A DNA stretch of 52,911 nucleotides from Chloroflexota bacterium (GCA_023473795.1 JAMCYS010000157.1:1-52911); one strand, 5' to 3'; positions 37,378 to 46,756 are shown, numbered from the stretch's first letter. Translations and numbers: made by a program. Notes: generated by a model not told the origin, from the sequence alone.

Positions 37378-37578
37378 CTAAGCGCCGTAGGGAATGAGCT
37401 TGCGAATGCGCTCCTGGTCGCTCTTGGCAACCGGGATCATCTCGTCGAACAGGGCTTTGACGCGCTTGGACTTGTTGCGCCGCAGGTGGCTCCGCAGACC
37501 CTTCATGCGCATCAGCTTGCCGGTCCCGGTGACGTGAATCCGCTTCGCCGTGCCCTTGTGCGTCTTGAGCTTGGGCAT
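37378..37578 (-). CDS. rpmI: 50S ribosomal protein L35
   Basis: 66 residues, complete and typical: MPKLKTHKGTAKRIHVTGTG, then HLRRNKSKRVKALFDEMI. GGGAGAA ribosome site upstream. The first 22 codons lie inside the left copy of the 788-bp tandem repeat, so a second truncated rpmI start exists at 38366. Confidence 0.97.
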   Translation of the reverse strand: MPKLKTHKGTAKRIHVTGTGKLMRMKGLRSHLRRNKSKRVKALFDEMIPVAKSDQERIRKLIPYGA

Positions 37579-37652
37579 GGTGCAATTCTCCCATTAACGG
37601 AGTGCGCCGCCGGGCAACGAGCCTTGCCATCTCCACGGGCGGCTAACGACGG

Positions 37653-37682
37653 ATTATAGCACAGGGCGGGTGGCCGGCGCAA
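37653..37682 (-). promoter_or_regulatory. rpmI: rpmI-rplT promoter
   Basis: Perfect TATAAT at 37658-37653 in the extended form TGTGCTATAAT, with a weak TTGCGC -35 at 37682-37677 and an 18-bp spacer. It closely matches the rpsO promoter. A second, identical copy lies at 38441-38470. Confidence 0.75.
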
Positions 37683-37817
37683 ACCGAGTCCGGCTGAACC
37701 GGCCGTACCAGCAACAGGAATGATAGTCGGCTGATGGGGCGCGGTTGTAGCCAAGAAAGAGGCCAGTGACCGTTCGATTGCAGCAGACGAACAGCCGCCC
37801 CTACCGCGGCAAGTGGC

Positions 37818-38249
37818 CTACTGGCCAATCCAAAAGATGCTGGCTAGCAAGAGCCCCAGAACCGCCAGGGTGAGCCAGCCGTATAGGCGGTCCTTCTCCA
37901 AGAAGAAGAGGATGACGGAGGCGGCGACCCGGAAGACTGGGGTGGCGATCAGTACAATCACTCCCAGCTCGATGATGGCGAACGGCTTCAGCGCCAATGC
38001 CCCCTGCAGGACGCCGCCAATCGTTCTGGGGAAGGGCACCGTGCCTGCTCGCGCCAGCAGCAGCGCCGGGCTCACTGTCTCATGGTAGCCACTCTGGCCA
38101 GAGATCGCCAAGAGCAGCAGGCCGGCGGCCAATATGGTGGCACTGATGGCCACTCCGAACAAGAGCAGCACCGAGATAATGGCCGCCATCGGATTCTCTC
38201 TCGTGTCACCTGCCTGCCTCTCGGGTTGTTCAGCTTTCGGCGTCGTCAT
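37818..38249 (-). CDS. DUF1634 membrane protein, copy A
   Basis: 143 residues from ATG 38249 with three hydrophobic helices (about 22-50, 85-110 and 120-140). DUF1634 proteins are small membrane proteins usually encoded next to TauE/SafE permeases, as here. This copy is identical to copy B. Because of the duplication it lies downstream of a copied rpmI promoter and is also in frame with a truncated rpmI start at 38366, giving a possible 182-residue fusion. It has lost direct coupling to full-length tauE. Confidence 0.85.
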   Translation of the reverse strand: MTTPKAEQPERQAGDTRENPMAAIISVLLLFGVAISATILAAGLLLLAISGQSGYHETVSPALLLARAGTVPFPRTIGGVLQGALALKPFAIIELGVIVLIATPVFRVAASVILFFLEKDRLYGWLTLAVLGLLLASIFWIGQ

Positions 38250-38301
38250 ACCTGCACGCCCAGCCCGCGAAGGATCATTTCCAAGGCGATAGCGAGGACC
38301 A

Positions 38302-38366
38302 AGCTTGCCGGTCCCGGTGACGTGAATCCGCTTCGCCGTGCCCTTGTGCGTCTTGAGCTTGGGCAT
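38302..38366 (-). pseudogene. Truncated rpmI start fused in frame to DUF1634 copy A
   Basis: The first 21-22 codons of rpmI (MPKLKTHKGTAKRIHVTGTG...) with its own ribosome site, then 17 codons read out of frame from the tauE end, then the DUF1634 start, all without a stop. Translation from 38366 would give a 182-residue chimera with a basic L35 tail ahead of the membrane protein. It cannot be a working L35. Confidence 0.85.
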
Positions 38367-38440
38367 GGTGCAATTCTCCCATTAACGGAGTGCGCCGCCG
38401 GGCAACGAGCCTTGCCATCTCCACGGGCGGCTAACGACGG

Positions 38441-38470
38441 ATTATAGCACAGGGCGGGTGGCCGGCGCAA
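38441..38470 (-). promoter_or_regulatory. Duplicated rpmI promoter reading into DUF1634 copy A
   Basis: Exact copy, shifted by 788 bases, of the rpmI promoter (TTGCGC, 18-bp spacer, TATAAT). It now drives the truncated rpmI/DUF1634 chimera and adds a second promoter upstream of the intact one. Confidence 0.7.
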
Positions 38471-38605
38471 ACCGAGTCCGGCTGAACCGGCCGTACCAGC
38501 AACAGGAATGATAGTCGGCTGATGGGGCGCGGTTGTAGCCAAGAAAGAGGCCAGTGACCGTTCGATTGCAGCAGACGAACAGCCGCCCCTACCGCGGCAA
38601 GTGGC

Positions 38606-39037
38606 CTACTGGCCAATCCAAAAGATGCTGGCTAGCAAGAGCCCCAGAACCGCCAGGGTGAGCCAGCCGTATAGGCGGTCCTTCTCCAAGAAGAAGAGGA
38701 TGACGGAGGCGGCGACCCGGAAGACTGGGGTGGCGATCAGTACAATCACTCCCAGCTCGATGATGGCGAACGGCTTCAGCGCCAATGCCCCCTGCAGGAC
38801 GCCGCCAATCGTTCTGGGGAAGGGCACCGTGCCTGCTCGCGCCAGCAGCAGCGCCGGGCTCACTGTCTCATGGTAGCCACTCTGGCCAGAGATCGCCAAG
38901 AGCAGCAGGCCGGCGGCCAATATGGTGGCACTGATGGCCACTCCGAACAAGAGCAGCACCGAGATAATGGCCGCCATCGGATTCTCTCTCGTGTCACCTG
39001 CCTGCCTCTCGGGTTGTTCAGCTTTCGGCGTCGTCAT
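38606..39037 (-). CDS. DUF1634 membrane protein, copy B
   Basis: 143 residues, identical to copy A, with three predicted helices. ATG 39037 overlaps the tauE stop by 4 bases (ATGA), which is the ancestral, translationally coupled arrangement. Probably an accessory subunit of the TauE/SafE-type permease; function unproven in the family. Confidence 0.87.
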   Translation of the reverse strand: MTTPKAEQPERQAGDTRENPMAAIISVLLLFGVAISATILAAGLLLLAISGQSGYHETVSPALLLARAGTVPFPRTIGGVLQGALALKPFAIIELGVIVLIATPVFRVAASVILFFLEKDRLYGWLTLAVLGLLLASIFWIGQ

Positions 39038-39873
39038 ACCTGCACGCCCAGCCCGCGAAGGATCATTTCCAAGGCGATAGCGAGGACCAGCGGCACGAAG
39101 ATCTTGCGCAGAGTGGTGCTCCGCAGGCGTACCAGTAAGCGCGTGCCCAGGAACGCCCCCGACAGCACCCCGAGGGCCACCGGGGCCGCGATCAATGGGT
39201 TCACGTCCCCCCGGCCGAAGTAGATGCCGGCGCTGGCGGCGGCGGTGACGCCGATCATGAAGTTGCTAGTTGTCGTCGATACCTTCATTGGCAGCTTCAT
39301 CGCCGTATCCATCGCCAGCACCTTAAAAGCGCCGCTGCCGATGCCGAGCAAGCCGGAGATCACGCCTGCTAGGTACATAAGGCCAAAGCCGAGCGGCACG
39401 CGGGTGGCCTGGTATAAGACCGGCCGCTGGAGCACGGCGTCGTGATAAGTGCCGCCAAGATGCAATCGCTTGGCCCAGGTATCCGCGTGCACGCCCCGCG
39501 GCAGTTCTTCGCCTAGACGGACGACCAGCGGCGCGGCGGACGTGGCGAGTGCCAGTCCGAAGACTATGTACAGAACCTGTGGATTAACTAAGCCCGCGAC
39601 CAAGGCGCCGGTGATGGCCCCGGTGGTGGTCGCGAGCTCCAGGAACATGCCAATCCTCAAATTGGTGATGCGGTCGCGGACATAGGCGGCGGCAGCCCCG
39701 CTGGAGGTGGCGATTACCGAGACGATACTGGCGCCGATGGCATAGTGGATATCCACGCCCAGACCGATAGTGAGCAGCGGCACCACCAACACGCCACCCC
39801 CCAAGCCTGCTATGGCCCCGAGGACCCCTGCCAGCAACGAACCGAAGAAGATTACTAGTAGATAGTCGACCAC
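39034..39873 (-). CDS. TauE/SafE-family anion permease
   Basis: 279 residues from GTG 39873, just before the first helix (VVDYLLVIFFGSLLAGVLGAIAGLGGGVLVVPLL); GGGGAGGGA lies 12 bases upstream. The frame is open to 40137 but the extension is Arg-rich and unlike the family. About eight helices in two halves, each with the family GLGGG/GIGSGAFKV motif. Relatives export sulfite, sulfoacetate or other organic anions. It is followed by DUF1634 copy B with a 4-base overlap. A TATACT lies at 39947-39942 but its -35 is poor. Confidence 0.88.
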   Translation of the reverse strand: MVDYLLVIFFGSLLAGVLGAIAGLGGGVLVVPLLTIGLGVDIHYAIGASIVSVIATSSGAAAAYVRDRITNLRIGMFLELATTTGAITGALVAGLVNPQVLYIVFGLALATSAAPLVVRLGEELPRGVHADTWAKRLHLGGTYHDAVLQRPVLYQATRVPLGFGLMYLAGVISGLLGIGSGAFKVLAMDTAMKLPMKVSTTTSNFMIGVTAAASAGIYFGRGDVNPLIAAPVALGVLSGAFLGTRLLVRLRSTTLRKIFVPLVLAIALEMILRGLGVQV

Positions 39874-40319
39874 TGGAGGTCGTGATCCCTCCCCATAACC
39901 TGGTTTCGCCTTTGCTCCGGGCGGCTGGACTGTTTCGCCTGAGTATACCGCAATATCGGGGCCTAAGTTAGCGCGACGTCGGCTCGATACTTCACCAACA
40001 TTAAGGCTGCGTTCACGCCACGGCATGCACTCGCGCGCCGTGTTGGTTGGTCGTCGGTAATGGGCACAGATCGCAAGCGGTCTAGTACGGACCGAGAGGC
40101 AACTCGCGCGCCCGACTGGCTGGTTGCCCGGCGTCACAGGGACAAATCGGTCTAAGGACAGTTTGGTATAATGGCATTAGACACCGCATCTCGTTTCCCA
40201 GAGCCCGTCGCGAGCCTTCGACGAGGATAGGGACAGCGCGGTATCAGGGTCGATCTGGCTACATTAAGGAGTGCACCCCTACCCGGGCGCTAGGCGATTT
40301 CTCACGGACTGAAGTACCG
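39874..40319. other. Intergenic region with one promoter-like site
   Basis: No gene is recognised. A consensus extended -10 box, TGGTATAAT (TATAAT at 40167-40172, plus strand), has no good -35 and points toward the kinase remnant at 40320, so it may be the relic promoter of that lost gene. Confidence 0.4.
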
Positions 40320-40412
40320 GTGGAGGCCCACGGCGGGCGAATCTGGGTGGAGAGCACGTTGGGGAAGGGCAGCAGTTTTACGTTCACGTTGCCGCTGGCG
40401 GGGGCGAACTGA
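40320..40412 (+). pseudogene. C-terminal remnant of a sensor histidine kinase
   Basis: Thirty codons ending in TGA read [20 protein letters not shown] then [10 protein letters not shown], the conserved end of a HATPase_c domain (G2 box). Nothing upstream in any frame continues the kinase (no N, G1 or H box seen), so this is a leftover from a deletion. No response regulator is nearby. Confidence 0.8.
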
Positions 40413-40619
40413 CCAGAGTCTTCTACATACCCACACCCAAAGCTGCTCGGGGATGGGCCCCTGCAGGTTTTTGCGCCGGGCTCGCTGGTGGTGCCGAGGA
40501 GTTCAAGGCCTGGATGGTCCAGACAGCGCCAGCCCCGGCCGATATCCTCCGCCCCGCTGGTTTACCGTGGCTACATTCCGTCCTCCATCCGCCCGATTCG
40601 TGGTGGAACCCGGCCGAAC

Positions 40620-40644
40620 CGCCTGGCCTGTGTATAGCCAGGCG
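40620..40644. repeat. Hairpin in the alaX upstream region
   Basis: CGCCTGGC and GCCAGGCG form an 8-bp stem around a 9-base AT-richer loop. No T-run follows. The remaining bases of 40413-40769 show a possible weak alaX promoter (TTGACA at 40695-40700, 17-bp spacer, TAGCCT) and nothing else. Confidence 0.45.
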
Positions 40645-40769
40645 GCAGGGTTATGACGCTCGGCGCCTGGGCAATCCTCGCCCTGCCGGGCAATTTGACA
40701 GCTCGCCGCGCACAGATTAGCCTGGAGTTGACGGGGCGGCGTGATGCCGCCGGCGAAGGGGGAAGTCAA

Positions 40770-41480
40770 ATGACCGATTTAATGTACTTGGTGGATGGCT
40801 ACCAGCGCGAGTTCGAGGGACAGGTGACCGAGAACAGAGACGACCAGGTGGAGCTCGACCGCACGCTGTTCTACCCCCGTGGGGGCGGCCAGCCTTCCGA
40901 TGAGGGCACGCTCGTCGTGGCCGGCAAGGAGTACAAGGTGCTGGAGGTCTTCAAGGAGGCGGGGCGCGTCTGGCACAAGCTCGACCGGCCGGCCCCGGCC
41001 GCCGGCACTGCGGTCAAAGGCATCATCGACTGGCCGAGGCGCTACGCGCTGATGCGCTACCATTCCGCCTTGCACGTGATGGTGGGAGTGATCTACCACC
41101 AGTTCGGCGTGCTGGTCACTGGCGGTCAGATGTATCCCGATCGGGCCCGCATGGACTTCGCTCTTGAGGATCTCAGCAAAGACCGCATCGCGCAAATCGA
41201 GGCGGAGAGCAACAGGGCGATTGCGGCCGACCTGCCGATTGTCGACCGCATCTTGCCGCGCGAGGAGGCCTTCCGCATTCCCGAGCTGATCCGCACCCAG
41301 ATCAACCTGCTGCCCCAGGAAATCGCGGAGGTGAGGGTGGTGGATATCGTCGGCCTGGATATGCAGGCTGACGGTGGCACGCACGTCCACCGCACCGGAG
41401 AGATTGGCAGGCTGCGGGTGACGAAGACGGAGAACAAGGGCAAGATCAATAAGAGACTGGAGATTAGGCTGGAACCTTAG
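40770..41480 (+). CDS. alaX: Alanyl-tRNA editing protein (AlaX type)
   Basis: 236 residues from ATG 40770 with AAGGGGGAAG upstream. A free-standing copy of the AlaRS editing domain that removes Ser or Gly from tRNA-Ala. RTLFYPRGGGQPSDEGTL is the editing-domain start; zinc ligands are expected from the HxxxH in RYHSALHVM and from ADGGTHVHRTGEIG. The latter has Asp before Gly-Gly where AlaRS has Cys, as in some AlaX proteins. The N-terminal region matches medium-size AlaX. Its stop overlaps the convergent rsmE stop by 4 bases. Confidence 0.9.
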   Translation: MTDLMYLVDGYQREFEGQVTENRDDQVELDRTLFYPRGGGQPSDEGTLVVAGKEYKVLEVFKEAGRVWHKLDRPAPAAGTAVKGIIDWPRRYALMRYHSALHVMVGVIYHQFGVLVTGGQMYPDRARMDFALEDLSKDRIAQIEAESNRAIAADLPIVDRILPREEAFRIPELIRTQINLLPQEIAEVRVVDIVGLDMQADGGTHVHRTGEIGRLRVTKTENKGKINKRLEIRLEP

Positions 41481-42235
41481 GGGTCCATGTCCCCTGCCTC
41501 GTGCAGCACGGCGGCGGTCGCCACCACGGCGGCTGTTTCCGCCCTCAGCACGCGCCGGCCGAGGCTGACGGGGATGATCCCGTGGCGGCGGGCCAGCTTG
41601 ACCTCAGATTCGGTGAAACCGCCCTCCGGGCCGATAAACAGGTTGACGGTGAATGGCCGCCGGCCCGGCGCCCCGTCAAGGCTCTGTCGCAGCGCCGCCC
41701 GCAGGCTGCGCTCCTTCTCGCCTTCCCAGGGGATGAGGGAGAGTGCTCCGCCCGCACCCTCGCAGGCGGCGGCGAACAGTTGAGCGACCCGCAGGGCTGG
41801 CAGTCGGCCCCGCTGGCACTGCTCGGCCGCCTCCTGGATGATGCGTTGCCACCGTCGCCAGCGCTGGCTGTCGGCTTCGCCGACCGCGCCGACGACGGTG
41901 CGCGCGGTGAGCAGGGGCACGAAAGCCATGGCCCCCAGTTCGGTGCACTTCTGCAGCACCCACTCGAACTTGTCGCCTTTCAACAATCCCTGGTAGACGG
42001 TGACCTTCAAGCGAGGTTCGGACGTGGCCAGCGAGCGTCGCACCACGACCGCCGCGATGCGATCGGTGCGCACTTCGCCCAGCTCTACTTCGATTTCCCA
42101 GCCGGAATCGTCCAACAGGCAAACCCTGTCACCCGGCGTCAGACGGAGGACCGTGGCTATCTGCCGAGCTACTGGCGCACCTATCTCAGCTTGCTGGGGG
42201 CCCAGCCACTCTGGCGGCACGAAGAAGCGGTACAA
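41477..42235 (-). CDS. rsmE: 16S rRNA (uracil-1498-N3)-methyltransferase
   Basis: 252 residues. PUA-like N-terminal domain followed by the SPOUT knot: KGDKFEWVLQKCTELGAMAFVP, LFIGPEGGFTESEV and VSLGRRVLRAETAA. Modifies U1498 of 16S rRNA in the 30S subunit. It begins 4 bases after prmA, the usual partner order dnaJ-prmA-rsmE seen in many Gram-positives. Confidence 0.95.
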   Translation of the reverse strand: MYRFFVPPEWLGPQQAEIGAPVARQIATVLRLTPGDRVCLLDDSGWEIEVELGEVRTDRIAAVVVRRSLATSEPRLKVTVYQGLLKGDKFEWVLQKCTELGAMAFVPLLTARTVVGAVGEADSQRWRRWQRIIQEAAEQCQRGRLPALRVAQLFAAACEGAGGALSLIPWEGEKERSLRAALRQSLDGAPGRRPFTVNLFIGPEGGFTESEVKLARRHGIIPVSLGRRVLRAETAAVVATAAVLHEAGDMDP

Positions 42236-42239
42236 CAGC

Positions 42240-43127
42240 CTATCTCCGGGCCAGCAAGGCCAACCAGTCGCCGCTCTGCCGGCGCTCCGCCAGGACCAGG
42301 CGAGCCCGGGCCAGCGCGGCCGCCACTTCGCTCCCCCGCTCGGCCAGAACGCCCGAGGCGATCAGCGTGCCGCCTGGGCGCAGGGCGGCGGCCAGCGCGG
42401 GCGCCAGCTCGACGATGACGCGGGCTATGATGTTGGCCACTACCAGGTCGTAGTGTATCTGGGGCTCGGCTTGCGGCAAAGTGCCGGCGGCCACCGTGAC
42501 GGTCTGGGACAGACCGTTGGCGGCCACGTTGGCGGTTGCCGCGTCCACGGCGACGGGGTCCGTGTCCAGCGCCAGCACTGACCGGGCGCCAAGGCGGGCG
42601 GCGGCAATGGCCAGAATGCCCGAGCCGGTACCCAGATCTAACACCGACTGGCCGGGGACAACAAGGTCCTCGAGCGCCTGGAGACAAAGTCGAGTTGTGG
42701 GATGCAGACCGGTGCCGAAGGCCATGCCGGGATCAAGTTCGACGATGGCGTCGCCTGGCTTTGGCTCATACTCTCGCCAGCTCGGCTTGATGACTAGCCG
42801 GCGGCCGACGCGGTGCACGTAGAAGTGGGCTTTCCAGGCCTCCGCCCAGTCCGCTTCGGCCAGCTCGCGCTCCGTCAGGTCGCCCACCTGCCGCAGCATG
42901 CCCAGTATCCAGAGGCCCTTCTGGATTTCCAAGCGCTTGGCCGCGGCAGAATCGTCCAGGGGAAGGTATGTGCGCAGGGTAACGGGGGAATCGGGGTCGG
43001 CCACGACTTCGCCGTCGAGCACGTCCACGTCCTCGACAACCACGCCCCGACCGTGGCGGGCGAAGAGCTCGCTCACGGCCTCGGCGGCTTCGCGGTCGGC
43101 CTGGCAGGATAGCTCCAGCCAGCGCAA
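42240..43127 (-). CDS. prmA: Ribosomal protein L11 methyltransferase
   Basis: 295 residues from TTG 43127, one base past the dnaJ stop with GGGGG upstream; the frame is open to 43211 inside dnaJ. N-terminal substrate-recognition domain, then a Rossmann methyltransferase with DPGMAFGTGLHPTTRLCL, LDLGTGSGILAIAAARLG (SAM site) and DLVVANIIARVI. Trimethylates L11. Situated between dnaJ and rsmE in one tight unit. Confidence 0.93.
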   Translation of the reverse strand: MRWLELSCQADREAAEAVSELFARHGRGVVVEDVDVLDGEVVADPDSPVTLRTYLPLDDSAAAKRLEIQKGLWILGMLRQVGDLTERELAEADWAEAWKAHFYVHRVGRRLVIKPSWREYEPKPGDAIVELDPGMAFGTGLHPTTRLCLQALEDLVVPGQSVLDLGTGSGILAIAAARLGARSVLALDTDPVAVDAATANVAANGLSQTVTVAAGTLPQAEPQIHYDLVVANIIARVIVELAPALAAALRPGGTLIASGVLAERGSEVAAALARARLVLAERRQSGDWLALLARR

Positions 43128-43128
43128 C

Positions 43129-44262
43129 CTAGACCCCCAATGCGTCTTTGAACTTGCCGAGCAGGCCCTTATCGTCTCCGTGCGTGCCGTCGTAGCCCAT
43201 GGTGCGGCCAAGCTCGTGCAACAGGCGGCGTTGCTCGTCGGTCAGGTCGGTGGGGGTGACCACGCGCACGCGCACGTGCTGGTCGCCCCGCCGGCTGCTG
43301 CCGAGGTAGGGGATGCCTTTGTCTTTGAGCCGAAATACCTTGCCGTGCTGGGTGCCGGCCGGCACGCGGACTTTGACCTTCTCGCCGCCCAGCGTCGGCA
43401 CCTCAACCTCGTCGCCCAGCGCGGCTTGCGCGACGTTGAGGGCCAGGTCGTAGACGAGGTCGTTGCCCTGGCGCTTGAACAGCGCGTGTTCGGCCACGTG
43501 CAGACGGATGTAGAGGTTGCCGGCCGGGCCGCCGTGAGTACCGGCCTCGCCCTCGCCCGAGAGACGAATCTGCTGGCCGTCGTCCACGCCCGCGGGCACC
43601 TTCACGGAAATCTTACGCGGCGCCCGCACCCTGCCGTTGCCCCGGCAGGTGGGGCAGGGGTCGGTCACGATCCTCCCCTCGCCGTGGCAGCGATCGCAGA
43701 CCTGGACGTTGACGAACTGGCCGAAGAGGGTTGACTGTACACGCCTGATTTCGCCGCTGCCGTTGCAGGCGGTGCAGGTGGCAGGCTGCGAGCCCGGCTT
43801 GGTGCCGCTGCCTTGGCAAGTGGGGCAGGTGCCGAGGCGCACGACCTCCACCTGCTTATCCACCCCGAACGCGGCCTCCTCGAGCGTCAAAGGCAGATCA
43901 TAGGCGAGGTCGCCGCCGCGCTGGCTCGCCGACCGTCTGCCGGCCGTGCCCACGCCACCGCCAAAGAACGACTCGAAGAGGTCGCCCACTAGATCGTCGA
44001 AGGGACTGCCCGTCGGCCCGGAACCCGGGCTGAAGCCACGCGGGTTGGCGTGGCCGAAGCGGTCGTACGTGTGGCGCTTCTGCGAGTCGCTGAGGACCTC
44101 GTAGGCCTCGTTGACTTCCTTGAACTGCGCTTCGGCGCCGTCGTTCTTGTTGACGTCCGGGTGATACTGCCGGGCCAGACGGCGGAAGGCCTTGCGGATA
44201 TCGTCCTCGCTGGCGTCGCGCGGCACGCCCAGAACCTCGTAGTAGTCGCGTTTCCCGGCCAT
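43129..44262 (-). CDS. dnaJ: Chaperone DnaJ
   Basis: 377 residues. J domain with the HPD tripeptide at 34-36, a short Gly/Phe region (about 75-105), and four zinc-finger repeats [24 protein letters not shown] and CPTCRGNG, followed by the two C-terminal beta domains. Stimulates DnaK and holds unfolded proteins. No dnaK or grpE is in the window; the gene lies 54 bases after pnp and before prmA. Confidence 0.97.
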   Translation of the reverse strand: MAGKRDYYEVLGVPRDASEDDIRKAFRRLARQYHPDVNKNDGAEAQFKEVNEAYEVLSDSQKRHTYDRFGHANPRGFSPGSGPTGSPFDDLVGDLFESFFGGGVGTAGRRSASQRGGDLAYDLPLTLEEAAFGVDKQVEVVRLGTCPTCQGSGTKPGSQPATCTACNGSGEIRRVQSTLFGQFVNVQVCDRCHGEGRIVTDPCPTCRGNGRVRAPRKISVKVPAGVDDGQQIRLSGEGEAGTHGGPAGNLYIRLHVAEHALFKRQGNDLVYDLALNVAQAALGDEVEVPTLGGEKVKVRVPAGTQHGKVFRLKDKGIPYLGSSRRGDQHVRVRVVTPTDLTDEQRRLLHELGRTMGYDGTHGDDKGLLGKFKDALGV

Positions 44263-44316
44263 AGATAGCTGGTGCAGTCCCTTTCAGAAAAGTGGCACTT
44301 GCGGCCGCGGCGGGCT

Positions 44317-46593
44317 CTATTCGCGCCCACCGCCACCGTGCGGCGGTCCGCCCCGACCCGGCCCACCGCCACGCGGTCCGCCGCGCATTGGCGGTCTGCC
44401 GCCACGGTCGCTCGAGGGCGCCGGCCGGCGATCACCTGCCGGACGAGGCGGACCACCGAAGTTGCCGCCGCTCCGGGGGCCGGGACCGTGCTCGATGTCT
44501 TCCGGCTTGGGGGGCGCCCCCTCGAGCACTGCCCGCCGGGAAAGATTGACACGGCCCTGGCTGTCGATTTCGATGACCATCACCATTATCTCGTCGCCCA
44601 CCTGGATCACGTCCTCGGCCCGGTTAACGCGGTACTCCGCCAGGTCGCCCAATCGCACTAGGCCTTCCTTGCCAGGCAGGATCTCCACGAAGGCGCCGAA
44701 GTTCGTAATACGAGAAACCTTGCCCAGGTAGACGCCGTGCATTTCGACGTCGCGGGTGAGGCGCTCGACGTAGCGGGCCGCCTTCTCGGCACTCTCGCCG
44801 TCGGGGCCTGAGATGAACACCGAGCCATCGTCTTCGACGTCGATATCGACGCCGGATTCCTCTTGAATCGAGCGGATCGTCTTGCCGCCGGGGCCGATCA
44901 GGGTGCCGATCTTTTCAGGCGGGATAGAGATGCGCAGGATGCGCGGCGCGAACGGCGACAGGTGTGCCCGGAAGGTCGGGATGGCGTCCAGCATCTTTCC
45001 TAGGATGAAGAGCCGCGCCTCGCGCGCCTGCTCCAGGGCTCGGTGCAATACGTCGGTCGAAAGGCCCTTGACTTTGACGTCCATCTGCAGAGCCGTGACG
45101 CCCTCCGCCGAGCCGGCGACCTTGAAGTCCATGTCGCCCAGGTGGTCTTCCATACCCTGGATGTCGGTTAGGATGGCAACCTGGCCCGTGCTCTCGTCGG
45201 TGATGAGGCCCATGGCGATGCCGGCAATCGGTGCTATGATCGGCACGCCCGCGTCCATCAGGGCGAGGGTTGAGCCGCAAACGCTGGCCATCGAGGTGGA
45301 GCCGTTAGAGCTCAATACCTCTGAAACCAGGCGGATGGTGTAGGGAAAGTCTTCCTTGGTCGGGAGGACCTGCTCCAGGGCGCGCTCGGCCAGGGCCCCG
45401 TGCCCGATCTCGCGCCGACCCGGCCCGCGCAGCGGCTTGACCTCGCCGGTCGAGAACGGCGGCATGCTGTAATGGTGCAGGTACCGCTTACGTTCCTCGA
45501 GGCCCAGGTCGTCGATGATCTGCTGCTGGCCGACCGAGCCCAGAGTGGCAATAGTCAACACCTGGGTCTGGCCGCGCGTGAAGAGACCCGAGCCGTGCGT
45601 GCGCGGCAACAGGCTCACCTCACAGCTGATCGGGCGAATCTCCGTGGTCTTGCGACCGTCCGGGCGGGTGCCGTTTTCCAGAATGTCACTACGGAAGGTC
45701 TTCTTCTCCAGCTGGTCGAAAGCCGTCGCCACGTCTTTGGCGTCGTGCTGCTCGCCCAGAGCCGAGAGGACCTCGTCGCGCAGAGCTTCAATGTTCGCTT
45801 CCCGGCTGGCCTTGTCCGGGTTGTGCATGGCCTCCGCCAGCCTGCCGCCGACTTGGTCCTTGACCGCCTGCCGCACCTCTTCCGGCAGCACCGGGGCCAC
45901 GAATTGCATCTTCGGCTTGCCGACTGCCTCGGCCATCTGTCTCTGCAGCTCGATGATCGGCTGCATCTGCTCCTGGCCGAAGGCGATGGCCTGCAGCATT
46001 ACATCTTCCGGTAGCTGCTTGGCTCCTGCTTCGACCATCACGGTCGCCTCGTGGGTGCCGGAGACGATCAGATCGAGCTGGCTTTCGCCGAGCTGGCTCA
46101 CGGTGGGATTGAGAACAAACTGGCCGTCGATGTAGCCCACCCGCACGCCGCCGACCGGGCCCTCGAAGGGGATCTTGGAAATGGTGAGCGCGGCGGACGC
46201 GCCGACGATGCAGAGAAGGTCGATCGGGTTCTGCTGGTCGGCAGACATGGCCGTGATGATGATCTGGACGTCGTTGCGAAAACCCTTGGGGAAGAGCGGG
46301 CGAATGCTGCGGTCGGTTACGCGCATCGTGAGGATAGCCGACTCGGTCGGCCTGCCTTCGCGACGAGTGAAGCCGCCGGGAATCTTGCCCGCGGCGTAGA
46401 GTCGCTCTTCGAAGTCCACCGTCAGCGGGAAGAAGTCCACGCCCTCGCGAAGGGAGTCGGACATCGTCGCGGTGGCGAGCACCAGTGTGTCGCCATAGCG
46501 AACAGTGACGGCGCCGTCGGCCAGCCCGGCTAGCTTGCCGGTTTCAATGGTGAGTGTCTTGCCCCCAAGCACGATGTCAAAAGTGTGTGCCAT
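44317..46593 (-). CDS. pnp: Polyribonucleotide nucleotidyltransferase
   Basis: 758 residues from ATG 46593. Two RNase PH-like cores, then the KH domain ([20 protein letters not shown]) and S1 domain ([20 protein letters not shown]). PNPase degrades RNA 3' to 5' using phosphate. The last 55 residues are a Gly/Pro/Arg-rich, RGG-like tail that may bind RNA or partners. The start is slightly ambiguous: AGGAGG lies 13 bases before the ATG, and an in-frame TTG at 46605 is too close to it. Follows rpsO, the classic rpsO-pnp order. Confidence 0.97.
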   Translation of the reverse strand: MAHTFDIVLGGKTLTIETGKLAGLADGAVTVRYGDTLVLATATMSDSLREGVDFFPLTVDFEERLYAAGKIPGGFTRREGRPTESAILTMRVTDRSIRPLFPKGFRNDVQIIITAMSADQQNPIDLLCIVGASAALTISKIPFEGPVGGVRVGYIDGQFVLNPTVSQLGESQLDLIVSGTHEATVMVEAGAKQLPEDVMLQAIAFGQEQMQPIIELQRQMAEAVGKPKMQFVAPVLPEEVRQAVKDQVGGRLAEAMHNPDKASREANIEALRDEVLSALGEQHDAKDVATAFDQLEKKTFRSDILENGTRPDGRKTTEIRPISCEVSLLPRTHGSGLFTRGQTQVLTIATLGSVGQQQIIDDLGLEERKRYLHHYSMPPFSTGEVKPLRGPGRREIGHGALAERALEQVLPTKEDFPYTIRLVSEVLSSNGSTSMASVCGSTLALMDAGVPIIAPIAGIAMGLITDESTGQVAILTDIQGMEDHLGDMDFKVAGSAEGVTALQMDVKVKGLSTDVLHRALEQAREARLFILGKMLDAIPTFRAHLSPFAPRILRISIPPEKIGTLIGPGGKTIRSIQEESGVDIDVEDDGSVFISGPDGESAEKAARYVERLTRDVEMHGVYLGKVSRITNFGAFVEILPGKEGLVRLGDLAEYRVNRAEDVIQVGDEIMVMVIEIDSQGRVNLSRRAVLEGAPPKPEDIEHGPGPRSGGNFGGPPRPAGDRRPAPSSDRGGRPPMRGGPRGGGPGRGGPPHGGGGRE

Positions 46594-46697
46594 TCCGAAA
46601 ACCAATCCTCCTTGCGGGGGGCCACCTCGCGGTCAAAGCCCACTACCGCATTCCACTGCGAAATTCGTGCTGGGAACGGGACGGCACGGCAAGACAG

Positions 46698-46726
46698 CAA
46701 ATAAACCCAGGTAGGGGACCCTGGGT
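46698..46726 (-). terminator. Terminator or attenuator between rpsO and pnp
   Basis: ACCCAGG and CCTGGGT form a 7-bp stem with an 8-base loop, followed on the minus strand by TTTATTTG. Placement fits the rpsO terminator that partly separates rpsO and pnp in many bacteria. Confidence 0.75.
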
Positions 46727-46756
46727 CCGGGCGGGCGGTGGGAATGCTGTCGGGTA

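Larger units (their letters stand above)
37514..38301. repeat. 788-bp direct tandem repeat, left copy
   Basis: Reads, in minus direction, from the last 18 codons of tauE through DUF1634 copy A and the rpmI promoter into codon 22 of rpmI. It is followed without a gap by an apparently identical copy; I found no difference when reading the two side by side. The boundaries were set by the first mismatches (37513 c against 38301 a; 38302 a against 39090 g). Confidence 0.95.
38302..39089. repeat. 788-bp direct tandem repeat, right copy
   Basis: Same unit as 37514-38301. The join at 38301/38302 fuses tauE codons to rpmI codons and shows no clear microhomology. The right copy is the one still attached to full-length tauE; the left copy is the one still attached to full-length rpmI. 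Confidence 0.95.

Noticed and set aside
38299-38310. AAGCTT (HindIII site) at the duplication join, as a hint of a cloning chimera
   Set aside because: The tauE and rpmI source sequences at the breakpoints do not contain AAGCTT, so ligation of HindIII ends would not produce this join; likely chance.
40695-40723. Confident alaX promoter
   Set aside because: The -35 is perfect but the -10 (TAGCCT) matches only 3 of 6 positions; mentioned only as a weak candidate.
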